Source of the DNA: Niabella aurantiaca DSM 17617
GTDB taxonomy: Bacteria > Bacteroidota > Bacteroidia > Chitinophagales > Chitinophagaceae
Length of the DNA: 64,000 nucleotides
Direction of reading: 5' to 3'
Assembly: GCF_000374125.1 (NCBI RefSeq)
Contig: NZ_KB893625.1
Location: forward strand, 459,649-523,648
Shown: in pieces, positions 45,275 through 54,113 of the stretch
How the letters are laid out: every line of letters begins with the position of its first letter
Position numbering within the stretch: position 1 is the stretch's first letter
Made by a program: the position numbers and the translations under genes
The notes under the pieces: generated by a model
Told to the model about the DNA's origin: nothing
What the model saw: only the letters and a program-made list of their open reading frames with translations
The model's database searches: none

Positions 45275-46393
45275 ATGCAGGGATTGAAATTTATTTTATT
45301 GCTGCCGGCCATCGCGGGTGCTATGGAATTGGCCGGGAGCAGGGCGATGACGGTACCGCAGCAACGGGATCTGCTGCCTATTAATGTCAAAAGGATCGCT
45401 CGTGTTACCGGTTCGGGCGACGCTGGAGCGCTATTGCCGGATCCGAACAGGACCGCTCTTGCTTATAACGTAGGCGGTACCGATTTGGGCATCGCATGGA
45501 AAATGGGTAATGGATCTGTGGGGCTGTTTTTTGGCGATACCTATGGCAGCGATTTCAGACCTGGTGGCGGAGGGCCGGGAAACGCGGGCGGCTGGCGTTC
45601 GAATGTGCTGGCTTTCTCAAACGATAAAGATCTGTCGGACGGGCTCGCTTTCGACCGGATGCTTACGGATGCGGGGAAAACGGAAGCAAAAGAAGTTATC
45701 GCCAGCCGTCATGATCCGGATTGCAAAGGCGAGCATACCATGATCCCAACGGCAGCCATTCATGCCGGCAATGCCGATTATGTACACTGTATGAACATTC
45801 ATTGCTGGGAGGTGCCCGGCCGCTGGAAAACGAACTATTCCGGGCTGTTCCGGTCTGCGGATCTTGGAAGAACCTGGAGCCGTTGCCACAGCGTGCGGTT
45901 CCCCGGCGGAAGTAAATTTGCCCAGGCGGCTTTTGCAAAGCGTAATGGGTTCGTTTATATGCTGGGAACGCCCACAGGCCGGCACGGGGCCATTTATCTT
46001 TTACGGGCAGGGGAAAAGGATCTTGCTTTTCAGTACCGGTATGCTTACTGGAATGCAGACCGGGGCTGGGTAAAGAACAACGAGGCCATGGCAACACCCG
46101 TCATCGAAGCTCCGGCAGGGGAGATGTCGGTGATTTATAATGAAACATGGCAGCGATGGATCATTACCTACCTGGATGTGAGCAGGAAAGCGCTGGTACT
46201 GCGCGATTCAAAGGAGCTTCAGAAGGGATGGAGCAGCCCCAAGATACTGGTGCCGGCTTCCGACTACCCGGGTTTGTACGGATCATTTATCTATCCCACA
46301 GCAACCGGTGAAACACTTTATTTCCTGATGTCCGTATGGAAGGACTACAATGTATTTTTAATGCGCGCAGACCTGAAGCTGGCAGACGGCTGA
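45275..46393 (+). CDS. GH183 (DUF4185) protein b, probable endo-D-arabinofuranase
   Basis: 372 residues; the N-terminus is a weak signal peptide (FILLLPAIAGAMELAGS), no lipobox. Single DUF4185 propeller: NVGGTDLGIAW (D70) and GLFFGDTYGSDF (D88), then YVHCMNIHCWEVPGRWKTNYSGLFRSADLGRTW and a C-terminus (ETLYFLMSVWKDYNVFLMRADL) closely parallel to GH183-a. It lacks the Ig-like domain and lipid anchor of that copy, so it probably works in the periplasm on imported oligosaccharides. Last gene of the carbohydrate region. Confidence 0.85.
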   Translation: MQGLKFILLLPAIAGAMELAGSRAMTVPQQRDLLPINVKRIARVTGSGDAGALLPDPNRTALAYNVGGTDLGIAWKMGNGSVGLFFGDTYGSDFRPGGGGPGNAGGWRSNVLAFSNDKDLSDGLAFDRMLTDAGKTEAKEVIASRHDPDCKGEHTMIPTAAIHAGNADYVHCMNIHCWEVPGRWKTNYSGLFRSADLGRTWSRCHSVRFPGGSKFAQAAFAKRNGFVYMLGTPTGRHGAIYLLRAGEKDLAFQYRYAYWNADRGWVKNNEAMATPVIEAPAGEMSVIYNETWQRWIITYLDVSRKALVLRDSKELQKGWSSPKILVPASDYPGLYGSFIYPTATGETLYFLMSVWKDYNVFLMRADLKLADG

Positions 46394-46584
46394 ATGAACG
46401 GGCCTTCGTCTCTGGCCCGGCACATTTCCGGATCCCATGGCATTTTCTGTTGCCTTTTTTGAGGAACTGCCTGCGGAGCGGCGGGGTGAAGACAACACCC
46501 GCCGTGGCGCCGGCTGTGATGCATGGTTGTAACTCGTTTACGGACAATTAGCTACATTTGCAGACTGAACTGATTATTATTTTT

Positions 46585-48258
46585 ATGACGGAAGAGAATA
46601 AAGCGGAAGAAAAAAAGAGCCTGAATTTCCTGGAGGAGATCGTGGAAGCGGATCTGGCTGCAGGGAAATATAAGACGATCATGACCCGGTTTCCCCCGGA
46701 ACCCAATGGCTATTTACATATTGGCCACGCAAGCAGTATTTGCCTCAATTTTGGGCTGTCCCTGAAATACGGAGGCGGCACGAACCTCCGGTTTGACGAC
46801 ACCAATCCCGTAACGGAGGAAACGGAATATGTGGAGGGCATAAAAAAGGATATCCGGTGGCTGGGCTTTGACTGGGCAAACGAATTCTATGCTTCGGATT
46901 ATTTTGAGCAGCTGTATGCTTATGCAGTAAAGCTGATCAAAAAAGGACGGGCCTATGTAGACGATAGCAGCAGTGAAGAAATTGCTGAGCAAAAGGGAAC
47001 GCCCACCCAGCCGGGTCACAGAAACCGGTATGCAGAGCGCACCGTGGAAGAAAATCTGCAGCTGTTTGAAGAAATGCGGAATGGCAAATACGCCGATGGC
47101 GAAAAGGTATTGCGTGCAAAGATCGACATGAGCGCTCCGAACATGATCATGCGTGATCCCATTCTGTACCGCATCAAAAAGGCGCATCACCACCGCACCG
47201 GCGATCAATGGGCCATTTATCCCATGTACGATTTTGCCCACGGACAAAGCGATTCCATCGAGCAGATCACCCATTCGATCTGTACCATGGAATTTGTGCC
47301 ACACCGTGAGGTGTACGACTGGCTGATCCGGGAACTGGAAATTTATCCGTCACACCAGTACGAGTTTGCCCGCCGTAACCTGAGCCATACGCTGACCAGC
47401 AAACGGAAATTGCTGCAGCTCGTGACCGAAAAATATGTTTCCGGCTGGGATGACCCCCGTATGCCTACCATTGCGGGGCTGCGGAGGAGAGGCTATACAC
47501 CGGAAAGCATCCGGGATTATTGCGAGCGTATCGGAGTAGGCAAAAGAGATAACCTGGTGGATGCCGGAGTGCTGGAGTTTTGTGCCCGTGAACATTTGAA
47601 CAAAATTGCCTTGCGCCGGATGGTGGTGTTCGATCCGTTGAAGGTGGTGATCACCAACTATGCCGGAACAGGAGAACAATTGCATTCGGAAAACAACCCG
47701 GAAGATCCGGCGGGTGGCAGCCGTACGATAACGTTCAGTAATGAGCTGTATATAGAGCGGGACGATTTTATGGAGGACGCTCCAAAGAAATATTTCCGCC
47801 TGGCGCCAGGGAAACAGGTACGTTTGAAAAGCGCTTATATCATTCAATGCGATGAAGTGATAAAAAATGCTGAAGGTGACATCGTGCAATTGAACTGCTC
47901 TTATTTTGCAAACAGCAAAAGCGGGGAAGATACTTCGGGCATATCGGTAAAGGGAACCCTGCATTGGGTAAATGCCAGGGACTGTTTTTCCATACAGGTA
48001 AATGAATATGACCGCCTGTTCACCGCGGAGGATCCGGCAAATGCAGAAGGGGAATTTACGGATTACATCAATGAACATTCCCTGCGGGTGGTGGCAAACG
48101 CGCTGGCAGAACCGGCATTAAAAAAAGCAGGCCCTGAGGAACGCTTTCAGTTTTTACGGAAAGGATATTTTACGCTGGATCCGGGCAGCACGCCGGAGCA
48201 GATGATCTTTAACCGCACGGTTACTTTGAAAGACAGCTGGGCCCGGGCGGGAAAATAA
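46585..48258 (+). CDS. glnS: Glutaminyl-tRNA synthetase
   Basis: 557 residues from the ATG at 46585 (MTEENKAEEKK); the longer frame starts at a TTG inside the probable promoter (TACATTTG, 46553-46560). Class I synthetase charging tRNA-Gln. HIGH motif PEPNGYLHIGHASS near residue 38, TLTSKRKLL as the KMSKS-type loop, GWDDPRMPTIAGLRRRGY as in all GlnRS, then the two anticodon-binding beta barrels. Its presence implies direct glutaminylation. Housekeeping; unrelated to the neighbours. Confidence 0.95.
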   Translation: MTEENKAEEKKSLNFLEEIVEADLAAGKYKTIMTRFPPEPNGYLHIGHASSICLNFGLSLKYGGGTNLRFDDTNPVTEETEYVEGIKKDIRWLGFDWANEFYASDYFEQLYAYAVKLIKKGRAYVDDSSSEEIAEQKGTPTQPGHRNRYAERTVEENLQLFEEMRNGKYADGEKVLRAKIDMSAPNMIMRDPILYRIKKAHHHRTGDQWAIYPMYDFAHGQSDSIEQITHSICTMEFVPHREVYDWLIRELEIYPSHQYEFARRNLSHTLTSKRKLLQLVTEKYVSGWDDPRMPTIAGLRRRGYTPESIRDYCERIGVGKRDNLVDAGVLEFCAREHLNKIALRRMVVFDPLKVVITNYAGTGEQLHSENNPEDPAGGSRTITFSNELYIERDDFMEDAPKKYFRLAPGKQVRLKSAYIIQCDEVIKNAEGDIVQLNCSYFANSKSGEDTSGISVKGTLHWVNARDCFSIQVNEYDRLFTAEDPANAEGEFTDYINEHSLRVVANALAEPALKKAGPEERFQFLRKGYFTLDPGSTPEQMIFNRTVTLKDSWARAGK

Positions 48259-48439
48259 CAGTCATAATTACTAAATAACAAATTACAGATCACAGATCTC
48301 CTTGCGGATTGGAAAAACAGGATACGTCCGGCCGGTCGTTTTATAACGATCTATTAAATTTACCGGCGAAACGGGTGGTTTAAAAAAAATTGATTAACTT
48401 ACTTTAGTAAACTATTTCTAAACTCCTTAAACTTTGATT

Positions 48440-48649
48440 ATGGAACTAAATGAACTCTTGTTAAATGAAGATGAGTTTCAGGTAACGCGCGTTACGGAAA
48501 ATGAATATTCAGAAATGGATGGTGACGGCGCAGACGGTGACGGCAGTGATGGCGATGGGTCCGATGCTTCCGACGGAGATGGAGGAGCAGACGGCGATGG
48601 CGGCGCGGACGGCGACGGAAGTGATACCGACGGATCGGACAATGCCTGA
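48440..48649 (+). CDS. Small Asp/Gly-rich peptide with leader-like N-terminus (putative modified-peptide precursor)
   Basis: 69 residues from ATG 48440. Residues 1-26 (MELNELLLNEDEFQVTRVTE and the next six) are an ordinary, amphipathic, acidic leader-like segment. Residues 27-69 are made only of Asp, Gly, Ser, Ala, one Thr and one Asn, with DGDG, DGDGS and DGDGGA units repeated. No Cys, no Lys or Arg after residue 17. I know no matching family. A terminator hairpin and then an oxygenase gene follow in the same direction, the layout of a precursor peptide and its modifying enzyme. Alternatives: an acidic calcium-binding peptide, or a spurious reading frame; the clean leader and the codon pattern argue for a gene. 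Confidence 0.6.
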   Translation: MELNELLLNEDEFQVTRVTENEYSEMDGDGADGDGSDGDGSDASDGDGGADGDGGADGDGSDTDGSDNA

Positions 48650-48668
48650 TAAAAATGAATTTCGTGAA

Positions 48669-48702
48669 AAGCTGCGGCATCCTGTATGCTGCGGCTTTTT
48701 TA
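48669..48702 (+). terminator. Hairpin terminator between the Asp/Gly peptide and the oxygenase
   Basis: AAGCTGCGGCAT pairs with ATGCTGCGGCTT (12 bp with two G-U pairs) across a 5-nt loop, followed by TTTTAT. It lies 20 bp after the peptide stop. Partial read-through would give far more peptide than enzyme transcript. Confidence 0.72.
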
Positions 48703-48731
48703 TTATCTTGTAGCATAAATCTTTCCCGGCT

Positions 48732-49925
48732 ATGACCACATTTTTTGATAACATCATTGCTCCCTGTTCCGTCGAATCTTTTTTTTATACCTACCATGAA
48801 AAAAAGATCCTGCATGTTCCGCGGAATGATGATGCCTATTACCGGTCTGTGTTAACGGCTTCGGAAATATCGGCTTTCCTCGACCGGCAGGATATTTTTT
48901 ATCCGTCGCTGCGCGTGGTGAAGGATGGGAAGGAAGTGCCTTCTGCATCCTATACGCTGAAGGGAGTGCCCATCGGGCATCACAAACGCGATGGGATCAT
49001 TCATACGGAAAAAGCGTTCGCGTTGTTCAATGAAGGCGCCACCCTGGTGATCCAGGCTGGCCAGCGGTATTTTGACCATTTGTCGGGTTGTTGTATGGAA
49101 CTGTCCGGAAAATTTAATGCGCCGGTCCAGGCAAATTTATACATCACGCCCAACCGGTCGCAGGGCTTTAACCCTCATTGGGATACGCACGATGTATTTG
49201 TGCTGCAGATCTCCGGAACCAAGACCTGGCACCTGTATGGTTTTGAAAAGGAACTGCCCACAAAGAACCAGGGGTTTGTGAGCAAAGGGTACAATAAAGA
49301 ACCGGAGCAGACCCTGCAACTGAGCCCCGGTGATTTTTTATATATTCCGAGGGGATACGTGCATGATGCCGTGGCAGACGACGGCATTTCCGCCCATATT
49401 ACCATCGGGATCCTTTCCTTTACCTGGATCCGGTATTTTTCCGAGCTGTTAACGCAGCTTGAAAATGAAAAAGCGTTCCGGGAGGCGGTTCCTTTCTGGC
49501 GCAACGACCTGGACATACTCATCGGGGAAAAGACAGAACTGCTGAAGGAAACGATTGGCCGGCTGGCCCGGGCGGAGGCGTTGCAGCAGCTGGATAACCA
49601 GTACCGGAAAATGCAGCCCCAGAAGATCCACGGCTATTTTGACAACCTGTTGCAGGTAAAAAAGCTCCGGAAGGATACGGTATTGCAGGTGAACAGGAAT
49701 GTGTTCTATGAGCGTGGTGAAGCGGATGGACAGTGCTTTGTGAAATGCTTTGGTAAGACCATTTCATTTTCCCGTTCTTTAAAGCAGGCGATTGATCATA
49801 TATTTGAGGCCGAAAAATTTACCGTGGCGGAGCTGCCGGGTGAGCAACCGGAAGACACCCGGATGGCCGCTGTGACGCAGCTGATCCGGGAGGGCGTGGT
49901 TTACGGCGAGGATTATCATTCATAA
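48732..49925 (+). CDS. JmjC/cupin-type 2-oxoglutarate Fe(II) oxygenase
   Basis: A 397-residue cytoplasmic enzyme of the cupin-4/JmjC group that includes ribosomal-protein hydroxylases (YcfD/RoxA, NO66, MINA53). The iron triad is visible: H149 and D151 in NPHWDTHD, H211 in GYVHDA. The core DVFVLQISGTKTWHLYG and LSPGDFLYIPRGYVHDAVAD is typical. A helical part and a winged-helix-like C-terminus follow, as in protein hydroxylases. These enzymes hydroxylate Arg, His or Asp/Asn side chains. The Asp-rich peptide encoded 83 bp upstream is the likely substrate; a ribosomal protein remains an alternative. Confidence 0.85.
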   Translation: MTTFFDNIIAPCSVESFFYTYHEKKILHVPRNDDAYYRSVLTASEISAFLDRQDIFYPSLRVVKDGKEVPSASYTLKGVPIGHHKRDGIIHTEKAFALFNEGATLVIQAGQRYFDHLSGCCMELSGKFNAPVQANLYITPNRSQGFNPHWDTHDVFVLQISGTKTWHLYGFEKELPTKNQGFVSKGYNKEPEQTLQLSPGDFLYIPRGYVHDAVADDGISAHITIGILSFTWIRYFSELLTQLENEKAFREAVPFWRNDLDILIGEKTELLKETIGRLARAEALQQLDNQYRKMQPQKIHGYFDNLLQVKKLRKDTVLQVNRNVFYERGEADGQCFVKCFGKTISFSRSLKQAIDHIFEAEKFTVAELPGEQPEDTRMAAVTQLIREGVVYGEDYHS

Positions 49926-49944
49926 ACAAAAATAAATACGATCA

Positions 49945-50859
49945 TTGAATAAGACAGGCACCCGGCACGTTTTCTTTTGCAGCGCAGCATCCAGGTATTA
50001 TAAAGAGGATATCCATGGCTCAGCTGCCAACTATAACGGGTTCATATTGCTGGAGCACAGCGATCCGTTTCCGGAGAAAATGGACCAGGCGCATTTTGAT
50101 CCCAATTTTATAGCCGGTCTTCAGGTCCTGGCAAAACAGAAAAAAGCAAAGCTCCTGCTGATCCGCAACCGGAAGACGGACTTTAAGAGCTGCCGGCTGA
50201 TCTATGTGGATTGCCTCCGCCAACGCTACCTGACCCTGCACTCCACGCTGGCAGATGTGGCCGCCATCCGGCTGGAGTATTATGTGAACAGCCCGGATAC
50301 GATCTGGGAAACTGATCCCTTTTTTGTGGTGTGCACCAACGGGAAAAAAGATAAATGCTGCGCGAAGTTCGGCTTCCCGGTATTTAAGTTTATCGAAAAT
50401 CATGACCGGCGTGTTACTGTTTTTGAAAGCACCCATGTAGGAGGCGACCGTTTTGCCGCCAATGCTGTATGCATGCCTGCAGGGATCTATTATGGGCGGG
50501 TGATGGTGGAGGATGTGGATGCCATCCTGGAGGCCACCGAGCGGCAGCGCATCCATTATCCCAATTACCGGGGACTTGCCACACGCTCTTTCCTGTACCA
50601 GTCGGTGGAGTGTTATCTGCGGGAGCAGCTGCAGGACTTCTCCACTTCTTTTGATTTTACCATTGATGTACAGGAGGAGGAAGAGGAGCGTTTCTATTTC
50701 CGGGTTACGGCAAATGGTGTACATTATGAGCTTCGCCTTTTAAAGAAAGTGATCCCCTATCCGTATTACCTCACCTGCAAGTCGCAAAAGCCGGGAAATA
50801 TTACCAAGTATTTATTAGAGACCTTCGCTGAAGCAACCGGCTCTTCCGCGACTCGTTGA
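49945..50859 (+). CDS. Sucrase/ferredoxin-like protein (thioredoxin-fold ferredoxin)
   Basis: 304 residues, starting at a TTG (49945); the next in-frame ATG would cut into the conserved N-terminal part (FFCSAASRYYKEDIHGSA). Family signatures: VCTNGKKDKCCAKFGFPVFKF (about residues 130-150, cysteines expected to hold a 2Fe-2S cluster) and THVGGDRFAANAVCMPAGIYYGR (about 161-183). Proteins of this family (Suc_Fer-like) are thought to be electron carriers; functions are poorly known. 19 bp after the oxygenase, so probably co-expressed, perhaps supplying electrons or acting on the same peptide. Confidence 0.78.
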   Translation: MNKTGTRHVFFCSAASRYYKEDIHGSAANYNGFILLEHSDPFPEKMDQAHFDPNFIAGLQVLAKQKKAKLLLIRNRKTDFKSCRLIYVDCLRQRYLTLHSTLADVAAIRLEYYVNSPDTIWETDPFFVVCTNGKKDKCCAKFGFPVFKFIENHDRRVTVFESTHVGGDRFAANAVCMPAGIYYGRVMVEDVDAILEATERQRIHYPNYRGLATRSFLYQSVECYLREQLQDFSTSFDFTIDVQEEEEERFYFRVTANGVHYELRLLKKVIPYPYYLTCKSQKPGNITKYLLETFAEATGSSATR

Positions 50860-51678
50860 GGATCCGCTCTTTCCTTCGCCGGTACGCTGCCAGCAGGTTC
50901 TAAGTGTTAACGTATATCACGAACGCAGATCCGCTCAGATTCATGCGCGTTTATCTGCGATGCCATCAGGGCCCATCCTGCCAGCCTGCCCGGATGACCT
51001 GGACGGGCTGCGCGGTGGTCATTTGATACTCCGGACCGTATAAATCGTCGGGAAATAATTAAACCCATCTGTAAAAAAAACGGGGTTCTGCAATCATTTT
51101 AACGAAAGAAGCACGGCCTCGAAAGATCCGGCAAGAACGGGGTTTCAACCCGTTTATAAGTCCAAAAGAACAACAGAGCGCCAGGGGCCCGGGGCATGAT
51201 GAACCGTGTCCATGACACTTATGAAATTACGGCCTCGTTAAAGAGATTGTATTAAAAGTTACTTTATAGCATGTTGTCATTCTGAACGGCCGCAGATGTT
51301 CATTGGCCGACAGTTATTGCCTTTTGAGCCATTCATGAGCGCAAGCTACACCGGGCAGCGCTATCTTTACCGGGTTGTTGTTTTTATCCGTTCCGGTGTT
51401 CCCGGGCTTTCGATGCAGAGGGGGAAGAGAGATCAGGGAGCACCGTTCATTGGGACTCGATAAATAAACATAAGACTATAGGCAAACACTTGGAGGCAAA
51501 AAGGGCGTTCCGGTTTATACGGGAACGCTTTTTCGTTTCAGCTCCTTCCTGCGCGGCATCCGGGCGCATTACATTTCTAATGTGTCGGGATGGGTGCGGA
51601 TCCGGGTGGCCGCTTCGGGAATAAAAATGCAATGCACTCCCTTTAATCATTATCAGGATATTTAGTACATTTAGCGGG
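50860..51678. other. Long intergenic region
   Basis: 819 bp without a supported gene. It contains degenerate words (AACGCAGATCCGCTCAGATTCATGCGCGTTTATCTGCGATGCC, about 50921-50963) of the type seen near 33940, and a strong hairpin at 51504-51535. No tRNA or known RNA was recognised. A short transcript ending at the hairpin is possible but not shown. Confidence 0.4.
51504..51535. terminator. Bidirectional hairpin terminator
   Basis: Stem GCGTTCC / GGGAACGC with a loop of about 9 nt, flanked by TTTTT on the plus strand and by a T-run (complement of GGCAAAAAG) on the minus strand. No gene ends just before it on either strand, which hints at a small transcript. Confidence 0.7.
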
Positions 51679-52722
51679 ATGAATGGTCCGGTGATCAAAA
51701 AACTCAGGATTGTAGCGATTATACAGGAAACGGCAGATGCAAAAACATTTGTTGTGGAGCCATTGGAAGGATGGCAACCGGTTTACAAACCGGGGCAGTT
51801 CCTGACACTGGTCTTTCAAAACCATCTCGGCGAGCAACGGCGTTCCTTTTCCATTTCTTCAAGCCCGGTCCTGGGCGAAGCCCTTGCATTTACCGTAAAA
51901 AAACTGGACAATGGCGAGTTTAGCAGGTATCTGATCTATAAGGCCAGGACCGGTGACCTGTTGAAAACCTCCGGCATCAGTGGTTTTTTTGTGCTGCCGG
52001 AAGATGTCCGGGGAAAGCAATTTTGTTTTCTTGCGGCGGGAAGCGGCATTACACCCTGTTTCTCCCTGATCAAAACACTGTTGGCTACCACGGGCGAAAA
52101 GGTCATGCTGCTCTACAGCAACCGCTCCCCGGCGGATGTCATTTTTTATGAGGCATTGAAGCAATTAAAAGAACGATATTCCGACCGGCTGCTGATCCAC
52201 TTTATGTTCAGCAACCACCCCCAGATCTTACAGAAGCGGCTCAGTCATTGGGTATTGACACACCTTGTGAAGCAACACCTGCCGGAGCAGATCCTTAGGA
52301 ATAGCCTGTTCTATATCTGCGGCCCTTATGATTATATGCTTATGGCCGGCATTTCGTTAAAGAGCAACGGTGTAACAGGAAAGCAGATCATTAAGGAGGA
52401 TTTTTATCCGATGCCCCGGCTGGTGAAGCCCAAGCCGCCGGACCTGGGTGCGCACCGGGTTACCATCCGGATCGGTGGGGTTCTGCATCAGCTGGTCGTG
52501 CAATACCCGCATACGATTACGGCCTCGGGCAAAAGGGCGGGGCTTGAGCTGCCGTACAGTTGTGAATCGGGGCAATGCGGCAGCTGTGTGGCCACCTGTA
52601 CTTCCGGAACCATCTGGATGGCGTACAATGAAGTACTGACGGATGAAGAAATTGCAAAAGGGCGGGTGCTTACCTGTCAGGGATATCCCGTGGGAGGAGA
52701 CGCCACCATTGTTTTTGAATAA
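51679..52722 (+). CDS. Ferredoxin-NAD(P)H reductase with C-terminal 2Fe-2S domain
   Basis: 347 residues, PaaE/Hmp-like electron-transfer protein. FAD domain (about residues 5-105; RRSFSISS is the RxYS-type FAD motif), NAD(P)H domain (about 110-235; FLAAGSGITPCFSLI and FYICGPYDYM), and a plant-type ferredoxin domain (about 260-347) with CESGQCGSCVATC plus a later Cys in VLTCQGYP. It passes electrons from NAD(P)H to a monooxygenase, desaturase or similar partner; none is adjacent. Confidence 0.92.
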   Translation: MNGPVIKKLRIVAIIQETADAKTFVVEPLEGWQPVYKPGQFLTLVFQNHLGEQRRSFSISSSPVLGEALAFTVKKLDNGEFSRYLIYKARTGDLLKTSGISGFFVLPEDVRGKQFCFLAAGSGITPCFSLIKTLLATTGEKVMLLYSNRSPADVIFYEALKQLKERYSDRLLIHFMFSNHPQILQKRLSHWVLTHLVKQHLPEQILRNSLFYICGPYDYMLMAGISLKSNGVTGKQIIKEDFYPMPRLVKPKPPDLGAHRVTIRIGGVLHQLVVQYPHTITASGKRAGLELPYSCESGQCGSCVATCTSGTIWMAYNEVLTDEEIAKGRVLTCQGYPVGGDATIVFE

Positions 52723-53029
52723 TGCGGGTATCCGGCGAAGAAAAACCGGATTTCGTCTTATGATTTCAGGGAGTTTATCGAATAGTTGCCCTTAACTTTT
52801 TTTTAAGGATTAACTTCACCCTATGCTAGGGAGAAACATTGACTATTTCTAAAATGCTAAAAGCGACCACGGCTAACTGCTTTTGTTTCCTTGCTTTTCA
52901 ATTCCCGACCAGTTTTTACAATAATGAACCATGTTGTTACCCATGTGCAGGGTGACTCAGCGATCAGCTTTCAGCCTTTAGCATTTGAAGTGCTGCGCTC
53001 GCTGCACTTTGGTTGCTGCGGAAGCAGGA
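52723..53029. other. Intergenic region between convergent genes
   Basis: 307 bp. A possible weak hairpin ATCCGG-N10-CCGGATTT (52733-52756) follows the reductase gene. Nothing else recognised. Confidence 0.4.
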
Positions 53030-53929
53030 TTACAGCTTTGCCTGGGAGGAGCTCCAGACGATAGAGTCTCTTTGTTGCTGCTTTTTCAGGACCTCCGGAA
53101 GCCAGGAGGCGAGGTGGCTTTTCAGGCTGTCGGGAGAAATGGTCAGCGCTGCCGGATCTTCAGCAAGTTGGAACCAGGGCCTTGCCTGTCCGAACGGGTA
53201 CTGCCCAAAAGCAATGACCGGGGTTCCGGCGGCTATCTGCTGATTGTTTTTCAGGATCCATTGCTCCGCCCAGCCATACAGGAACCGGGCATCCCGCTCC
53301 TGCAGCCGCATACAGCTATGCGACGCCGGGTAGCCCGGAAGCGCATATTCGTGAAAACCGATCCCCCAGGTATTGTGCACATTAAAATTCCATTGGAGCA
53401 CCCACTCGTCGTCGATGGTACTGGTCGTTTTCCGGGCTTTCCAGTTGGCAAAGTATAAATGCTCCGGTGTTGGTTTGGTTTTGCGACCCGTATTGGTTTG
53501 ACCGGTTAAAACCAGCCTGCCGTTCTCATACGCAGCAAAGGTTTGTGTGCGGAGGGAAAAGAGCAGGATCTTATGGACCCCTTTTAAGAAGGCCGCTTCT
53601 TCCGGGAAAGGAAGGTAGGCCGTGCGGGGCAATGAAAAATCGCTGGGTACCAGGATGCTGTCCAGCCGACGGATATGAACGGAGTCGGTGCGATTGATCG
53701 CAATTAAAAGGTCAAGATGCCGGGCGCCTTCAAAACTGTCCTTGAGGGTTTGCCACTCCTTTTTTTTCATAAAACGGTAGGTGAGGCGGGGGCGCTCCGG
53801 TACCGGCTGTTTTTTGATAACGGTGTCTTTTTGTTCAGGCAGCAGTTCGGCGGTCCGTTGTTTCTCCATTTGCTTGCATGCCACGGCGAACAGGCAGGCG
53901 ATGGAAGCAGTTATTATCCTGAGGTTCAT
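53030..53929 (-). CDS. L,D-transpeptidase (YkuD)-like lipoprotein
   Basis: 299 residues from the ATG at 53929 (MNLRIITASIACLFAVAC, lipobox with Cys18); a longer frame to 53968 only adds residues before the signal. The catalytic YkuD signature is HEYALPGYPASHSCMRL (about residues 212-228), with the Cys nucleophile and preceding His. L,D-transpeptidases link peptidoglycan stems or attach lipoproteins; the lipid anchor places it in the periplasm facing the wall. Divergent from the Gfo/Idh gene. Confidence 0.88.
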   Translation of the reverse strand: MNLRIITASIACLFAVACKQMEKQRTAELLPEQKDTVIKKQPVPERPRLTYRFMKKKEWQTLKDSFEGARHLDLLIAINRTDSVHIRRLDSILVPSDFSLPRTAYLPFPEEAAFLKGVHKILLFSLRTQTFAAYENGRLVLTGQTNTGRKTKPTPEHLYFANWKARKTTSTIDDEWVLQWNFNVHNTWGIGFHEYALPGYPASHSCMRLQERDARFLYGWAEQWILKNNQQIAAGTPVIAFGQYPFGQARPWFQLAEDPAALTISPDSLKSHLASWLPEVLKKQQQRDSIVWSSSQAKL

Positions 53930-54113
53930 TTTTGAATTATTGCAACGCAATATCGTGAAAAAAATCATAGGTAAAGGATCGGGGCGGTTAATTCTTCCTC
54001 ACCAATTGTAGGGATGAAATCAGAAATCTGTATATTCGTAACGCATGCATACCATTTTTTTTGCAGTATGCACTGCACCCTTATAATCATTCACATTAAA
54101 TAAAGATTACTAT

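Noticed and set aside
34034-46393. Plant L-arabinan utilisation locus
   Set aside because: GH43 alone would allow it, but GH51, GH146 and L-arabinose isomerase genes are missing and GH183/GH172 do not fit L-arabinan.
48440-48649. Asp/Gly-rich frame dismissed as low-complexity artefact
   Set aside because: The dismissal was rejected: a normal leader, correct strand, a following terminator and an oxygenase gene support a real gene, so it is reported with moderate confidence.
51447-51698. 83-residue minus-strand frame around the hairpin
   Set aside because: It reads through the terminator hairpin and has no recognisable features.
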